Source: Novosphingobium arvoryzae (lineage in GTDB: Bacteria > Pseudomonadota > Alphaproteobacteria > Sphingomonadales > Sphingomonadaceae). Taken from it: a stretch of 64,000 nt of DNA. This document shows positions 1 through 8,066 of the stretch, in pieces. The first letter of the stretch is position 1. Each line of letters opens with the position of its first letter. Below the pieces are notes generated by a model. The model saw nothing but the letters and a program-made list of their open reading frames with translations. It was not told the origin of the DNA and made no database searches. The translations under genes and the position numbers were made by a program. The stretch covers positions 310,001 through 374,000 of the forward strand of contig NZ_BMZD01000003.1 of NCBI RefSeq assembly GCF_014652615.1, given 5' to 3'.

Positions 1-816
1 GACGATGGCACGACCTTCAGCGTCGGCGGCAACGCCAACGTGGTGGCGCAGTGCGGCCTCGCGGCGCTCTCCTGCTCGGACGATGCGATCGTGATCGACG
101 GCTCGGCCAGCGTCACGACCGACAGCATCGCGACATGCGGCACGGCAACCGTGCCCGCCGCCAACGAATCCGTCCTGACCGAAAAAGTCCAGGGGCTGGA
201 GGACACGTTCGCGGACCTGACCCCGCCGACCAACACCACGGCGCGCTCCTACAAGTGCAACGGCAACGGCAACAAGGCGCTGGCGACCCCGCTGCCGGGG
301 ACCTATTCCGACTTTACGGTCAAGTGCAAAACCACGATGGCCAAGGGCATCTACGTCATCAACGGCGGCACGCTGGACCTGACCGGCAACTATGCCGTCA
401 CCGGGACCAATGTGATGTTCGTGCTGAAGAACGGCGCCACGCTGAAACTTGGCGGCAGCGGCGCGGGCAACGTGCTGACGCTGACCCCGATGCAGGCGTC
501 GGACTTCACCGCGCTGGGCTATTCCGCAACCCTCGCCAACCGCTATGCCAACATGCTGATCTTCGAGGATCGCGCCAGCAACCCGACCCAGAACCACATC
601 ATCAACGGCAACTCCAATTCGCTGTTCGAGGGCACCATTTACCTGCCCAAGGGCACAGCGCGGATCAACGGTACGGCCAGCATCGACAGCTCGTGCCTGC
701 AGATCTCGGCCTGGAAGATCAACGTGCTGGGCAACGCCGCGCTGGATACCCGCTGCCCCACGGCCCAGACCAACAGCGCCGGTTCTTCCGCCGCGTCAGT
801 CAAGCTGGTGGTGTGA
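1..816 (+). CDS. TadG-like pilus-assembly-associated protein, 5' truncated
   Basis: The frame is open from base 1, so the N-terminus, where TadG/TadE proteins carry their membrane anchor, lies outside the window. The visible 271 residues are rich in Gly, Asn, Thr and Ala with short alternating stretches (for example GGTLDLTGNYAVTG and GNSNSLFEGTIYLPKG) that look like rungs of a beta-solenoid. Paired cysteines are spaced through the chain. This resembles the extracellular C-terminal part of alphaproteobacterial Flp pilus-assembly TadG-like proteins. Its stop overlaps the next start (TGATG at 814-818), and two TadE-like genes follow. The role in Tad pilus or surface assembly is inferred from these neighbours. 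Confidence 0.6.
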   Translation, partial: DDGTTFSVGGNANVVAQCGLAALSCSDDAIVIDGSASVTTDSIATCGTATVPAANESVLTEKVQGLEDTFADLTPPTNTTARSYKCNGNGNKALATPLPGTYSDFTVKCKTTMAKGIYVINGGTLDLTGNYAVTGTNVMFVLKNGATLKLGGSGAGNVLTLTPMQASDFTALGYSATLANRYANMLIFEDRASNPTQNHIINGNSNSLFEGTIYLPKGTARINGTASIDSSCLQISAWKINVLGNAALDTRCPTAQTNSAGSSAASVKLVV

Positions 817-1289
817 TGACGATCCGGCGCAAACTCCATCGCGCGCTGGTGCGGCTGGCCGGGGATGAACGCGGCGCGGCCGTGGTCGAAACCGCGATCA
901 TTGCCCCGGTGCTCGCACTGCTCGCGCTGGGCAGCTACGACATGAGCCGGATGATCGCGCGCCAGCACGATCTGCAGGGCGGCGCCTCCGATGTCGAAGG
1001 GATCATTCTCGCGGTCGCGACCGGCCCCGGCACCAATGTGAATAAGATCGAGGCCGTGCTGGAAAGTTCGCTGGACCTGTCGAACAGCGGATCGGTCACC
1101 GTGGTCAAGCGGTTCCGTTGCGGGGTGTCAGACACCTTGGTCGCTGCCGCCAACGAATGCACCAGCGACGATACCGTGGCGACTTACGTGCAGGTCACGC
1201 TGACCGAAACCTATACCCCGACCTGGACGAAGTTCGGGATCGGCAGCGACCTCGACTACAACTTCACGCGGACGATCCAGATCTCATGA
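816..1289 (+). CDS. TadE-family pilus assembly protein
   Basis: This 157-residue protein has the TadE pattern: a basic N-terminus, the segment DERGAAVVETAIIAPVLALL at about residues 18-37, and one membrane helix followed by an extracytoplasmic domain. The conserved Glu in VVETA corresponds to the Glu of pilin-like/TadE N-terminal segments. TadE proteins are pseudopilins of the Tad (Flp) system processed by a prepilin peptidase. The start was chosen because it overlaps the upstream stop. Its own stop overlaps the next start by 4 bp (ATGA), so it is translationally coupled. The mature part has two cysteines (RCGVS and NECTS), probably a disulfide. Confidence 0.75.
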   Translation: MTIRRKLHRALVRLAGDERGAAVVETAIIAPVLALLALGSYDMSRMIARQHDLQGGASDVEGIILAVATGPGTNVNKIEAVLESSLDLSNSGSVTVVKRFRCGVSDTLVAAANECTSDDTVATYVQVTLTETYTPTWTKFGIGSDLDYNFTRTIQIS

Positions 1290-1723
1290 TGCCCGCCCCT
1301 GCCCTGCTGCGCCGCTTGCGCACGGACCGGACCGGCGGCGTGCTGGTGGAATTCGCGCTCCTCTCGCCTGTGATCTTCGCGCTGCTGTTCGGGGTGATGC
1401 AGATGGGCCTGCAGATGTTCAGCTATAACGCCTTGCGCGCGGTAGCGACCGACACGGCCCGTTACACGTTCGTCGAATACCAGAAGAGCAACCGGGTCTC
1501 CACGGAGCAGATCGAGGACCAGGCGCGGGCCATCGCGGTGGCGCCGCCTTACGGCCTGCAGTTCAACAACCTGACGGCGAACGTCACCACCCCGGCATCG
1601 ACCATCGCCGGCACTACGCTGATGCGGCTTGAACTGACCTATGTGCCAATGAACTTCCTCGACTTCATCGGCGTCGGTTCACCCTCGATTACGGTCACGC
1701 GCGAAATCTACGTCGCGAGTTAA
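1286..1723 (+). CDS. TadE-family pilus assembly protein
   Basis: The 145-residue product has the TadE signature GGVLVEFALLSPVIFALLF at about residues 16-34, a single hydrophobic helix with the conserved Glu, then a beta-rich domain without an obvious enzyme motif. Two adjacent ATG codons (1286 and 1289) could start it; the first overlaps the upstream stop. It probably acts as a minor pseudopilin or anchor at the inner membrane in the Tad machine. It closes the first G-E-E module, and 117 bp of non-coding DNA follow before the next operon-like block. Confidence 0.75.
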   Translation: MMPAPALLRRLRTDRTGGVLVEFALLSPVIFALLFGVMQMGLQMFSYNALRAVATDTARYTFVEYQKSNRVSTEQIEDQARAIAVAPPYGLQFNNLTANVTTPASTIAGTTLMRLELTYVPMNFLDFIGVGSPSITVTREIYVAS

Positions 1724-1761
1724 GCGGATTTCCGCGTAAATTCGGGCCGTTATCGATTTTG

Positions 1762-1769
1762 TTAACCAT
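1762..1769 (+). promoter_or_regulatory. Possible CtrA half-site upstream of second pilus block
   Basis: The octamer TTAACCAT lies 72 bp before the start at 1841. TTAACC is the core of half-sites for the cell-cycle regulator CtrA, which controls pilus genes in many alphaproteobacteria. Only a half-site is visible; the full TTAA-N7-TTAA form is not present, so the assignment is weak. Confidence 0.25.
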
Positions 1770-1840
1770 ACCCGTTCGCCATATCGTCAGACCCCGCCCC
1801 TAGGAAATACACTGATACTTCCGCAAGATGGGCGTAACTG

Positions 1841-3781
1841 ATGGATCGCAGCCGTCATACCCACTCCCCACCAGTCCAGCACGGCGTGCTGCGCCGGTTG
1901 GCCCGTGATACCAGCGGCAACACGCTGGCGCTGATCGCCGCCGGGGTCGTACCCCTGCTCGCCCTCGTTGGCGGCGGCGTGGATATGGGGCGGTCCTATC
2001 TGGCGCAGTCGCGGCTGCAGCAGGCCTGTGATGCCGGGGTGCTGGCCGCACGCAAGAAGCTCGGCTCAGACATCGTGGTCGGCGGTGAAATGCCCACTGC
2101 GGTGGCGGAAACGGGCCAGCGGTTCTTCAACGTCAACTTTGGCGATGGTTCCTATGGCACGCGCAACCGGGCGTTCGCGCTGACCCTGGAGCCGGACAAT
2201 TCGATCAGCGGCACGGCCCGTGTCGATGTGCCGACCACGATCATGAACCTGTTCGGCTATGCCAACGTGATGCTGGCGGTCGAATGCCAGGCCAAGCTGA
2301 ACTTTTCCAACACCGACATCATGTTCGTGCTGGATACGACCGGATCGATGCTGGAAGTGAACCCCGGCGACAGCCAGCCGCGGATCGACGTGCTGCGCGA
2401 CACGGTGAAATCGTTCCACGCGCAGATGGAATCGAGCAAGGCGACCGGCACCCGCATCCGCTATGGCTTCCTGCCCTATGCCAGCAACGTGAACGTCGGC
2501 GGATTGCTGAAATCGGACTGGGTGGTGGACAGCTGGACTTATCAATCCCGCCGTCCCAAACCGCTGCCGGACGCCACCTATTCGTTCTACTACGTCAACT
2601 ATGAGCGGCAGAGCGGCGACACCTCGTCCATTCCGACCTACACCTCATCCACTTGTCCGGCCAGCACCTATTCCGTCAGCTACAGTGACACGACCACGGT
2701 CAGCACATCGCCGCACACCTATTACTATTACACGACGGAAACCGGGACGAATTACTGGTGCAACAACAGCGATGGCAATTTCATCGTCAACGGCATCACC
2801 TACAACAACCTTGTCCAGAAGGTGACCTGGACTTACGCCTACGACAAGACGGTCAAGGAATACACCTACGAATACCGGCCGATCACGCATGACGTTTCGG
2901 GCGTAAAGGGCGCCACCGGCGACGAGCTGGTCCATGCCGCCCCGCTTGAGGCCGGCACCGAAAAGCCCAACTGGGACGGCGTGCCCACCTCCTACCAGGT
3001 CTGGCCGAACGGCTGCATCGAGGAACGCGACACCTACGAAATCGACGACTACGACAACATCGACCTGACGCGCGCGCTCGATCTGGATATCGATCTGGTG
3101 CCCGTGCCCGGACAGCCCGCCACCCAGTGGCGGCCGCAATATCCCGATCTTGTCTGGGCCCGCGCGATCTGGTGGGACGGAACCGGAGCGTTCAGCCCGG
3201 ACCCGGTGGAGCAGTATTCCAATTACCTCAACCCGTCCTGGGCCGGCCATGCCGCCTGCCCGACACCGGCGCGCAAGCTGGCCGAACTCGATGCCGCGAC
3301 GGTTGCATCCTATGTCGACAACCTCGGCGTCGGCGGTTCCACCTATCACGACATCGGGATGATCTGGGGCGGGCGGCTGCTGTCGGGCAGCGGCATCTTC
3401 GCGGGAGACAACGTGGACGAGCCGGGCAAGCCGACCGCGCGCCACATGATCTTCCTGACCGACGGAGAGACCCAGGCGCTGGACGTGACGTATGGGGCCT
3501 ATGGCGTCGAACCGCTCGACCGGCGTCGCTGGGATCCCGCCGCGCCCAAGCTGGGGCTGAGCCTGACCGGCGTGGTCGAACGCCGCTTTGCCGCCGCGTG
3601 CAAGGAAGTGAAGAAGAAGAACATTACCGTCTGGGTGATCGGCTTTGGCACCTCGCTCAACCCGATCATGACCGAATGCGCCGGCCCCGGCCGCTCGTTC
3701 GAAGCGGCAAATGCGGCGGAGCTTAGCGAAGTCTTCAGCAAAATCGCCGAATCTCTGGGCGATTTGAGGATTTCGAAGTGA
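1841..3781 (+). CDS. TadG-like pilus protein with von Willebrand factor A domain
   Basis: The 646-residue protein starts with a basic segment and one membrane helix (about residues 27-47, ALIAAGVVPLLALVGGGVD), the usual TadG N-terminus, with GNTLALIAAGV at the processing-type junction. A vWA domain begins near residue 160 and has the metal-ion-dependent adhesion motif DTTGS at 165-169 and a second strand IFLTDGE near residue 537. A Tyr/Thr/Ser-rich insert of about 90 residues (roughly 245-335) interrupts the vWA fold. TadG proteins of this type are thought to act at the cell surface in Tad pilus assembly or adhesion. The stop overlaps the next GTG start. Confidence 0.8.
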   Translation: MDRSRHTHSPPVQHGVLRRLARDTSGNTLALIAAGVVPLLALVGGGVDMGRSYLAQSRLQQACDAGVLAARKKLGSDIVVGGEMPTAVAETGQRFFNVNFGDGSYGTRNRAFALTLEPDNSISGTARVDVPTTIMNLFGYANVMLAVECQAKLNFSNTDIMFVLDTTGSMLEVNPGDSQPRIDVLRDTVKSFHAQMESSKATGTRIRYGFLPYASNVNVGGLLKSDWVVDSWTYQSRRPKPLPDATYSFYYVNYERQSGDTSSIPTYTSSTCPASTYSVSYSDTTTVSTSPHTYYYYTTETGTNYWCNNSDGNFIVNGITYNNLVQKVTWTYAYDKTVKEYTYEYRPITHDVSGVKGATGDELVHAAPLEAGTEKPNWDGVPTSYQVWPNGCIEERDTYEIDDYDNIDLTRALDLDIDLVPVPGQPATQWRPQYPDLVWARAIWWDGTGAFSPDPVEQYSNYLNPSWAGHAACPTPARKLAELDAATVASYVDNLGVGGSTYHDIGMIWGGRLLSGSGIFAGDNVDEPGKPTARHMIFLTDGETQALDVTYGAYGVEPLDRRRWDPAAPKLGLSLTGVVERRFAAACKEVKKKNITVWVIGFGTSLNPIMTECAGPGRSFEAANAAELSEVFSKIAESLGDLRISK

Positions 3782-4395
3782 TTCGTCACCGCATGACCAC
3801 GGCGCTGAAGCGCCTCGGACAGGACCAGACCGGCGCGACCATCGTGGAATTCGCGCTGATCACGCCTGCGCTGATGGTCGTGCTGATGGGTTTGTTCGAT
3901 CTGGCCTACAACATGTACACCAACGAGATGCTGAACGGTGCGGTCCAGCAAGCCGCGCGGATGAGCACGGTCGAGGGCGCGGCCGGGCGGCAAGAGCAGA
4001 TCGACAGCGGGGTTGTTGCCGCAGTCCGGGCCGTGGCGCCGGGGGCGAACATGACCTTCTCCCGCAAGGCCTATGCCGGGTTCTCCGACGTCAACCGCCC
4101 CGAAGACTGGGACGATGCCGACAACGATGGCACCTGCAACAACGGTGAAGCCTTCGAGGACGCGAACGACAACGGCACCTGGGATGCCAGTGCCGGCACC
4201 AATGGCCTGGGCGGTGCGCGCGACGCGGTGCTCTACAGCGTGTCCATCGATTACCCGCGCCTGTTCCCGATTTTCGCCTTCCTGCCGGGGCAGACCGAAA
4301 CCTATTCGCTGAGCACCAGCACGGTGCTGCGCAACCAGCCCTATGACGCGCAGGCGGTCAATCCCAACCCGCCGACCGGGAACTGTACCGAATGA
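3778..4395 (+). CDS. TadE-family protein with Asp/Asn-rich loop
   Basis: This 205-residue TadE-like protein carries the signature TGATIVEFALITPALMVVLM at about residues 18-37. The GTG start overlaps the upstream stop (GTGA); an ATG 15 bp further in is the alternative. Residues about 100-130 contain two acidic loops, DADNDGTC and DANDNGTWD, which look like calcium-binding DxDxDG loops. The rest is a small extracytoplasmic domain. It lies between the vWA TadG protein and another TadE gene, and the stop overlaps the next ATG by 4 bp. Confidence 0.75.
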   Translation: MIRHRMTTALKRLGQDQTGATIVEFALITPALMVVLMGLFDLAYNMYTNEMLNGAVQQAARMSTVEGAAGRQEQIDSGVVAAVRAVAPGANMTFSRKAYAGFSDVNRPEDWDDADNDGTCNNGEAFEDANDNGTWDASAGTNGLGGARDAVLYSVSIDYPRLFPIFAFLPGQTETYSLSTSTVLRNQPYDAQAVNPNPPTGNCTE

Positions 4396-5084
4396 GCCTG
4401 CGCCGCCTTCTGCGCCGTCTGCGCGACACGTCTGGCGTTGCCATGACCGAGTTCGCCCTGGGCGCGCCGTTCCTGCTGATGGCGGGCCTGTGGGGTGCCG
4501 AAAGCGCCAACTATGCGCTGGTCAACATGAAGATGTCGCAGCTGGCGATCCAGCTGGCCGACAACGCCTCGCGCGTGGGGGACACGTCCACGCTCCAGAA
4601 CCGCAAGATCTATGAATCCGACATCAACGACGTGCTGTATGGCGCGCAGTTGCAGGCGGCCAGCATGGACATCTACGGCAATGGCCGCGTGATCATCTCC
4701 AGCCTCCAGGTCGACGACGACACCGGCTACCAGTTCATCAAATGGCAGCGCTGCCGGGGCGTGATGGAGGCCGGGTCCAGCTTTGGCGACGAGGGCGACG
4801 GGCTGGACGGCTCGATGACCGGGATGGGGCCGGAAGGGAACGAAGTCTTCGCCCAGCCGGGTGACGCAGTGATTTTCGTGGAGCTGATCTACAGTTATCA
4901 GCCGCTGATTTCAGGCCGCTTTGTCGGCAACCGGGAAATCCGGGCGATCGGATCTTTCACCGTGCGCGACAAGCGCGACCTGACGCGGATCTACCAGCGC
5001 GACCCCGATTCACCTGATCAGGTCCAGACCTGCGACACGTTCCGCGGGCAGGCGGTGCTGTCATCGACCGGGAAGATGAGCTGA
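4392..5084 (+). CDS. TadE-family pilus assembly protein
   Basis: The product has 230 residues and a TadE-type N-terminus, DTSGVAMTEFALGAPFLLMA at about residues 12-31, with the conserved Glu before the hydrophobic helix. The remainder is an extracytoplasmic domain ending with a Cys-containing tail. It is the last gene of the second pilus block and is coupled to the previous gene by an ATGA overlap. The convergent pdhB gene ends 48 bp downstream. The specific role is unknown; TadE/TadF pseudopilins are needed for pilus extrusion in related systems. Confidence 0.75.
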   Translation: MSLRRLLRRLRDTSGVAMTEFALGAPFLLMAGLWGAESANYALVNMKMSQLAIQLADNASRVGDTSTLQNRKIYESDINDVLYGAQLQAASMDIYGNGRVIISSLQVDDDTGYQFIKWQRCRGVMEAGSSFGDEGDGLDGSMTGMGPEGNEVFAQPGDAVIFVELIYSYQPLISGRFVGNREIRAIGSFTVRDKRDLTRIYQRDPDSPDQVQTCDTFRGQAVLSSTGKMS

Positions 5085-5132
5085 CACCGCGCGCGGTGCC
5101 AGCCCCTCCCCCAGATCTTCAGCCCCTTATTC

Positions 5133-6476
5133 TCAGCGATAGCAGACCTTGCGCACGGCGGCGGCGATGCGCGAAGCATCGATGATCGCGGCCTTTTCCA
5201 GGTTCGCGGCATAGGGCAGCGGCACATCCTCGTCGCACACGCGCAGCACCGGGGCGTCGAGGTGGTCGAACCCATCTTCCATGCAGATCGCCATGATTTC
5301 CGAGGAAATCGAGCACTGCGGCCAGCCTTCTTCCGCCACCACCAGCCGGTTGGTCTTGGCCAGCGAGGTCAGCACCGCTTCGCGGTCCAGCGGGCGCAGC
5401 GTGCGCAGGTCGAGCACTTCGGCATCGATCCCTTCGGCGGCGAGCGTTTCTGCCGCTTCCAGCGCCAGCCCGACGCCGATGGAGTAGCTGACGATGGTCA
5501 CGTCGCTGCCTTCGCGCATGATCCGCGCCTTGCCGATCGGCAGGACGTGGTCATCCAGTTCCGGCAGCTCGAAGCTGCGGCCGTAGACCAGCTCGTTTTC
5601 GAGGAACACGACCGGGTCCTCGCAGCGGATCGCCGCCTTGAGCAGGCCCTTGGCGTCCGACGCGTCATAAGGCGCGATCACCACCAGGCCGGGGACGTTG
5701 GCATACCACGGGCCATAGTTCTGGCTGTGCTGCGCGCCGACGCGGCTGGCCGCGCCATTGGGGCCGCGGAACACCACCGGACAGCGCATCTGGCCGCCCG
5801 ACATGTAGTTGGTCTTGGCCGCCGAATTGATGATGTGGTCAATCGCCTGCATGGCGAAGTTGAAGGTCATGAATTCCACGACCGGACGCAGCCCGCCCAT
5901 CGCCGCGCCGGTGCCGATGCCGGCAAAGCCGTATTCGGTGATCGGCGTGTCGATCACGCGCTTCGGCCCGAATTCCTCCAGCAGCCCCTGCGTGACCTTG
6001 TAGGCCCCCTGGTACTCGGCCACTTCCTCGCCCATCACGAAGACGCGCGGATCGCGGCGCATTTCCTCGGCCATCGCGTCGCGCAGGGCTTCACGGACGG
6101 TCGAGGTCTTCATGTTGGTGCCGGCCGGAATGGCGGGATCGTCCTTGCGCCGCGCGGGGGCCGGACGTTCGGCCGCAACCGGCGCGGGGGCGGCGGCGAC
6201 AGGAGCGGCGGCGGGCGCCGCCTGAGCCGGGGCGCCATCCGCCCCGATCACCGCGATGACCGTGCCGACCTTCACCCCTTCGGTGCCTTCCGGCACCAGG
6301 ATTTCGCCGATCACGCCTTCATCGACGGCTTCGAATTCCATCGTCGCCTTGTCGGTCTCGATCTCGGCCAGGATGTCACCCGACTTCACTTCGTCGCCGA
6401 CCTTGACCAGCCACTTGGCCAGCGTCCCCTCTTCCATGGTGGGGGACAGCGCGGGCATCTTGAGTTCGATGGCCAT
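5133..6476 (-). CDS. pdhB: Pyruvate dehydrogenase E1 component, beta subunit, with N-terminal lipoyl domain
   Basis: The 447-residue protein begins with a lipoyl domain (about residues 1-78); the lipoyl-accepting lysine is K43 in [10 protein letters not shown]. An Ala/Pro-rich linker (about 80-125) follows, then the transketolase-like E1-beta domain to the end. E1-beta works with PdhA to decarboxylate pyruvate with thiamine diphosphate and pass the acetyl group to E2. A lipoyl domain on E1-beta is a known alphaproteobacterial variant (Zymomonas, Sinorhizobium). The start overlaps the pdhA stop by 1 bp, so the two subunits are coupled. Confidence 0.96.
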   Translation of the reverse strand: MAIELKMPALSPTMEEGTLAKWLVKVGDEVKSGDILAEIETDKATMEFEAVDEGVIGEILVPEGTEGVKVGTVIAVIGADGAPAQAAPAAAPVAAAPAPVAAERPAPARRKDDPAIPAGTNMKTSTVREALRDAMAEEMRRDPRVFVMGEEVAEYQGAYKVTQGLLEEFGPKRVIDTPITEYGFAGIGTGAAMGGLRPVVEFMTFNFAMQAIDHIINSAAKTNYMSGGQMRCPVVFRGPNGAASRVGAQHSQNYGPWYANVPGLVVIAPYDASDAKGLLKAAIRCEDPVVFLENELVYGRSFELPELDDHVLPIGKARIMREGSDVTIVSYSIGVGLALEAAETLAAEGIDAEVLDLRTLRPLDREAVLTSLAKTNRLVVAEEGWPQCSISSEIMAICMEDGFDHLDAPVLRVCDEDVPLPYAANLEKAAIIDASRIAAAVRKVCYR

Positions 6477-7567
6477 CAGTAGCTCTCCACCAGAACGTCG
6501 GTGTAGAGATCGGACATATCAGGCTCCGGCGAATTTTCTGCAAAGTCGGCGGATTCGGCCACCACGGCGCGGATCCGCTTGTCGATTTCCTTGATCCGCT
6601 CCTCGGCCACGCCGCGCGCCAGCAGCTCGGCCTTGGCGCCTTCGATCGGATCGTGATTGTCGCGCATTTCCTGCACTTCCTCGCGGCTGCGATACTTGGC
6701 AGGGTCGGACATGGAATGCCCGCGATAGCGATAAGTCTGCAGTTCCATCAGCACCGGCCCATTGCCGCCGCGCACGTATTCCAGCGCGATGTTGGCGGCC
6801 TGGCGCACTTCCAGCACGTCCATGCCGTTCACGCTCATGCCCGGAATGCGGAACGCGGTGCCCCGGCGATAGAAGTGCGTTTCGGCGCTGCCGCGCTTGA
6901 CCGCGGTGCCCATCGCATAGCCGTTGTTTTCGACCACGAACACGATCGGCAGGTTCCACAGCGAGGCCATGTTGAACGCCTCGTAGACCTGGCCCTGGTT
7001 GGCCGCGCCATCGCCGAAGTAGGCCATGCAGACGCCGCCATCGTCGTTGTACTTGTGGGCAAAGGCCAGCCCCGCGCCGAGCGGCACCTGCGCGCCGACG
7101 ATGCCGTGGCCGCCGTAGAACTTGTGCTCGGTGCTGAACATGTGCATCGACCCGCCCTTGCCGCGCGAGATCCCCGCGGCGCGGCCGGTCAGTTCGGCCA
7201 TGATCACCTTGGGATCGATGCCATAGGCCAGCATGTGGCCGTGATCGCGATAGCCGGTGATCACGCTGTCCTTGCCCGGCGCGAGCGCCGACTGCAGGCC
7301 CACGGCCACGGCTTCCTGGCCGATATAAAGGTGGCAGAAGCCCCCGATCAGACCCAGGCCGTAAAGCTGGCCCGCGCGTTCCTCGAACCGGCGAATCAAC
7401 ACCATCTGTTCGTAGAAGTGCAGCAATTCATCATCGCTGGCAGCGTAACGCTTGTTCGCCTCATGCGCGTCCTGCAGGCTGCGCAGGGCGAAGTTTTCTT
7501 CGCCAGCGGCGGCCTTCGCGGGTGCGGCCTTGGAGGATTTCGGGCGGCTTGAAACAGGCTTTGCCAA
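6476..7567 (-). CDS. pdhA: Pyruvate dehydrogenase E1 component, alpha subunit
   Basis: The thiamine diphosphate motif is complete: GDG at residues 185-187 and NN at 214-215, with the phosphorylation-loop-like segment [11 protein letters not shown] at 135-145. I chose a TTG start at 7567 because AGGGGA lies a few bases upstream and the resulting 363-residue protein begins [15 protein letters not shown], a normal Ala/Lys/Pro-rich leader. The reading frame stays open to an ATG at 7684, but that would add 39 unlike residues and run into ftsB. The gene lies between ftsB and pdhB, a common order in this class. Confidence 0.93.
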   Translation of the reverse strand: MAKPVSSRPKSSKAAPAKAAAGEENFALRSLQDAHEANKRYAASDDELLHFYEQMVLIRRFEERAGQLYGLGLIGGFCHLYIGQEAVAVGLQSALAPGKDSVITGYRDHGHMLAYGIDPKVIMAELTGRAAGISRGKGGSMHMFSTEHKFYGGHGIVGAQVPLGAGLAFAHKYNDDGGVCMAYFGDGAANQGQVYEAFNMASLWNLPIVFVVENNGYAMGTAVKRGSAETHFYRRGTAFRIPGMSVNGMDVLEVRQAANIALEYVRGGNGPVLMELQTYRYRGHSMSDPAKYRSREEVQEMRDNHDPIEGAKAELLARGVAEERIKEIDKRIRAVVAESADFAENSPEPDMSDLYTDVLVESY

Positions 7568-7680
7568 AGTCAGGTCCCCTGGGGAGTGGTCCGGTGGACC
7601 GAGCCTATAGGGCCAAGCTGCCGTAAGGGAAACCGTCCCATACGTATTTTGTGATCGATTTGCTGAACAATTGTTGCCGC

Positions 7681-7992
7681 TCAATCGAGCAGCATCACCA
7701 CTTCGTCCGGGTGCACGACGTTCAGATTGCTGCGCAGCAATTCACCAGCGATGTCGGGATCGACCTGCTTGGGATCGAGCAGCGCCACGCGGTTGCGCAG
7801 TTCCTGACGCTCAACCTGCAGCTGGGCGAGTTCCTTCTGCCGCTCTGCCAGCAGGCGGTTGTTCTCGCTCCACGCGAGCAGGCCGCTGGGACCGGCAATC
7901 GCCAGCCCGCCCATCAGCAGCAGGCACGCCAGTGCCAACCCCTGAGTCAGGCTTTTTCCAACCAGTTTCGGATTGCTGTTTCCACCCCGCAT
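7681..7992 (-). CDS. ftsB: Septum formation initiator, FtsB/DivIC family
   Basis: This small bitopic protein (103 residues from the ATG at 7992) has one membrane helix at about residues 17-36 (TQGLALACLLLMGGLAIAG), then a coiled coil rich in Leu, Glu and Gln (ENNRLLAERQKELAQLQVE). That is the FtsB layout; FtsB links FtsQ and FtsL in the divisome. A GTG at 8007 would add five residues (MILKA). The position just upstream of pdhA supports ftsB. The gap of about 110 bp to the pdhA start probably carries the pdhA promoter. Confidence 0.85.
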   Translation of the reverse strand: MRGGNSNPKLVGKSLTQGLALACLLLMGGLAIAGPSGLLAWSENNRLLAERQKELAQLQVERQELRNRVALLDPKQVDPDIAGELLRSNLNVVHPDEVVMLLD

Positions 7993-8066
7993 GGCTTTAA
8001 GAATCACAGTTAACCGCGCCTTTCAAGCGCTAATTGCACAAACGGCCACAAACGGGCCAATCCGGA

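Noticed and set aside
7568..7684. ATG at 7684 as the pdhA start
   Set aside because: It would add 39 residues unlike E1-alpha and overlap the ftsB stop. The TTG at 7567 has a good ribosome site and a typical leader.
8008..8066. TTAAC near the ftsB start as a CtrA site
   Set aside because: The two TTAA parts are 9 bases apart instead of 7 and the sequence overlaps the possible GTG start, so it is not convincing.
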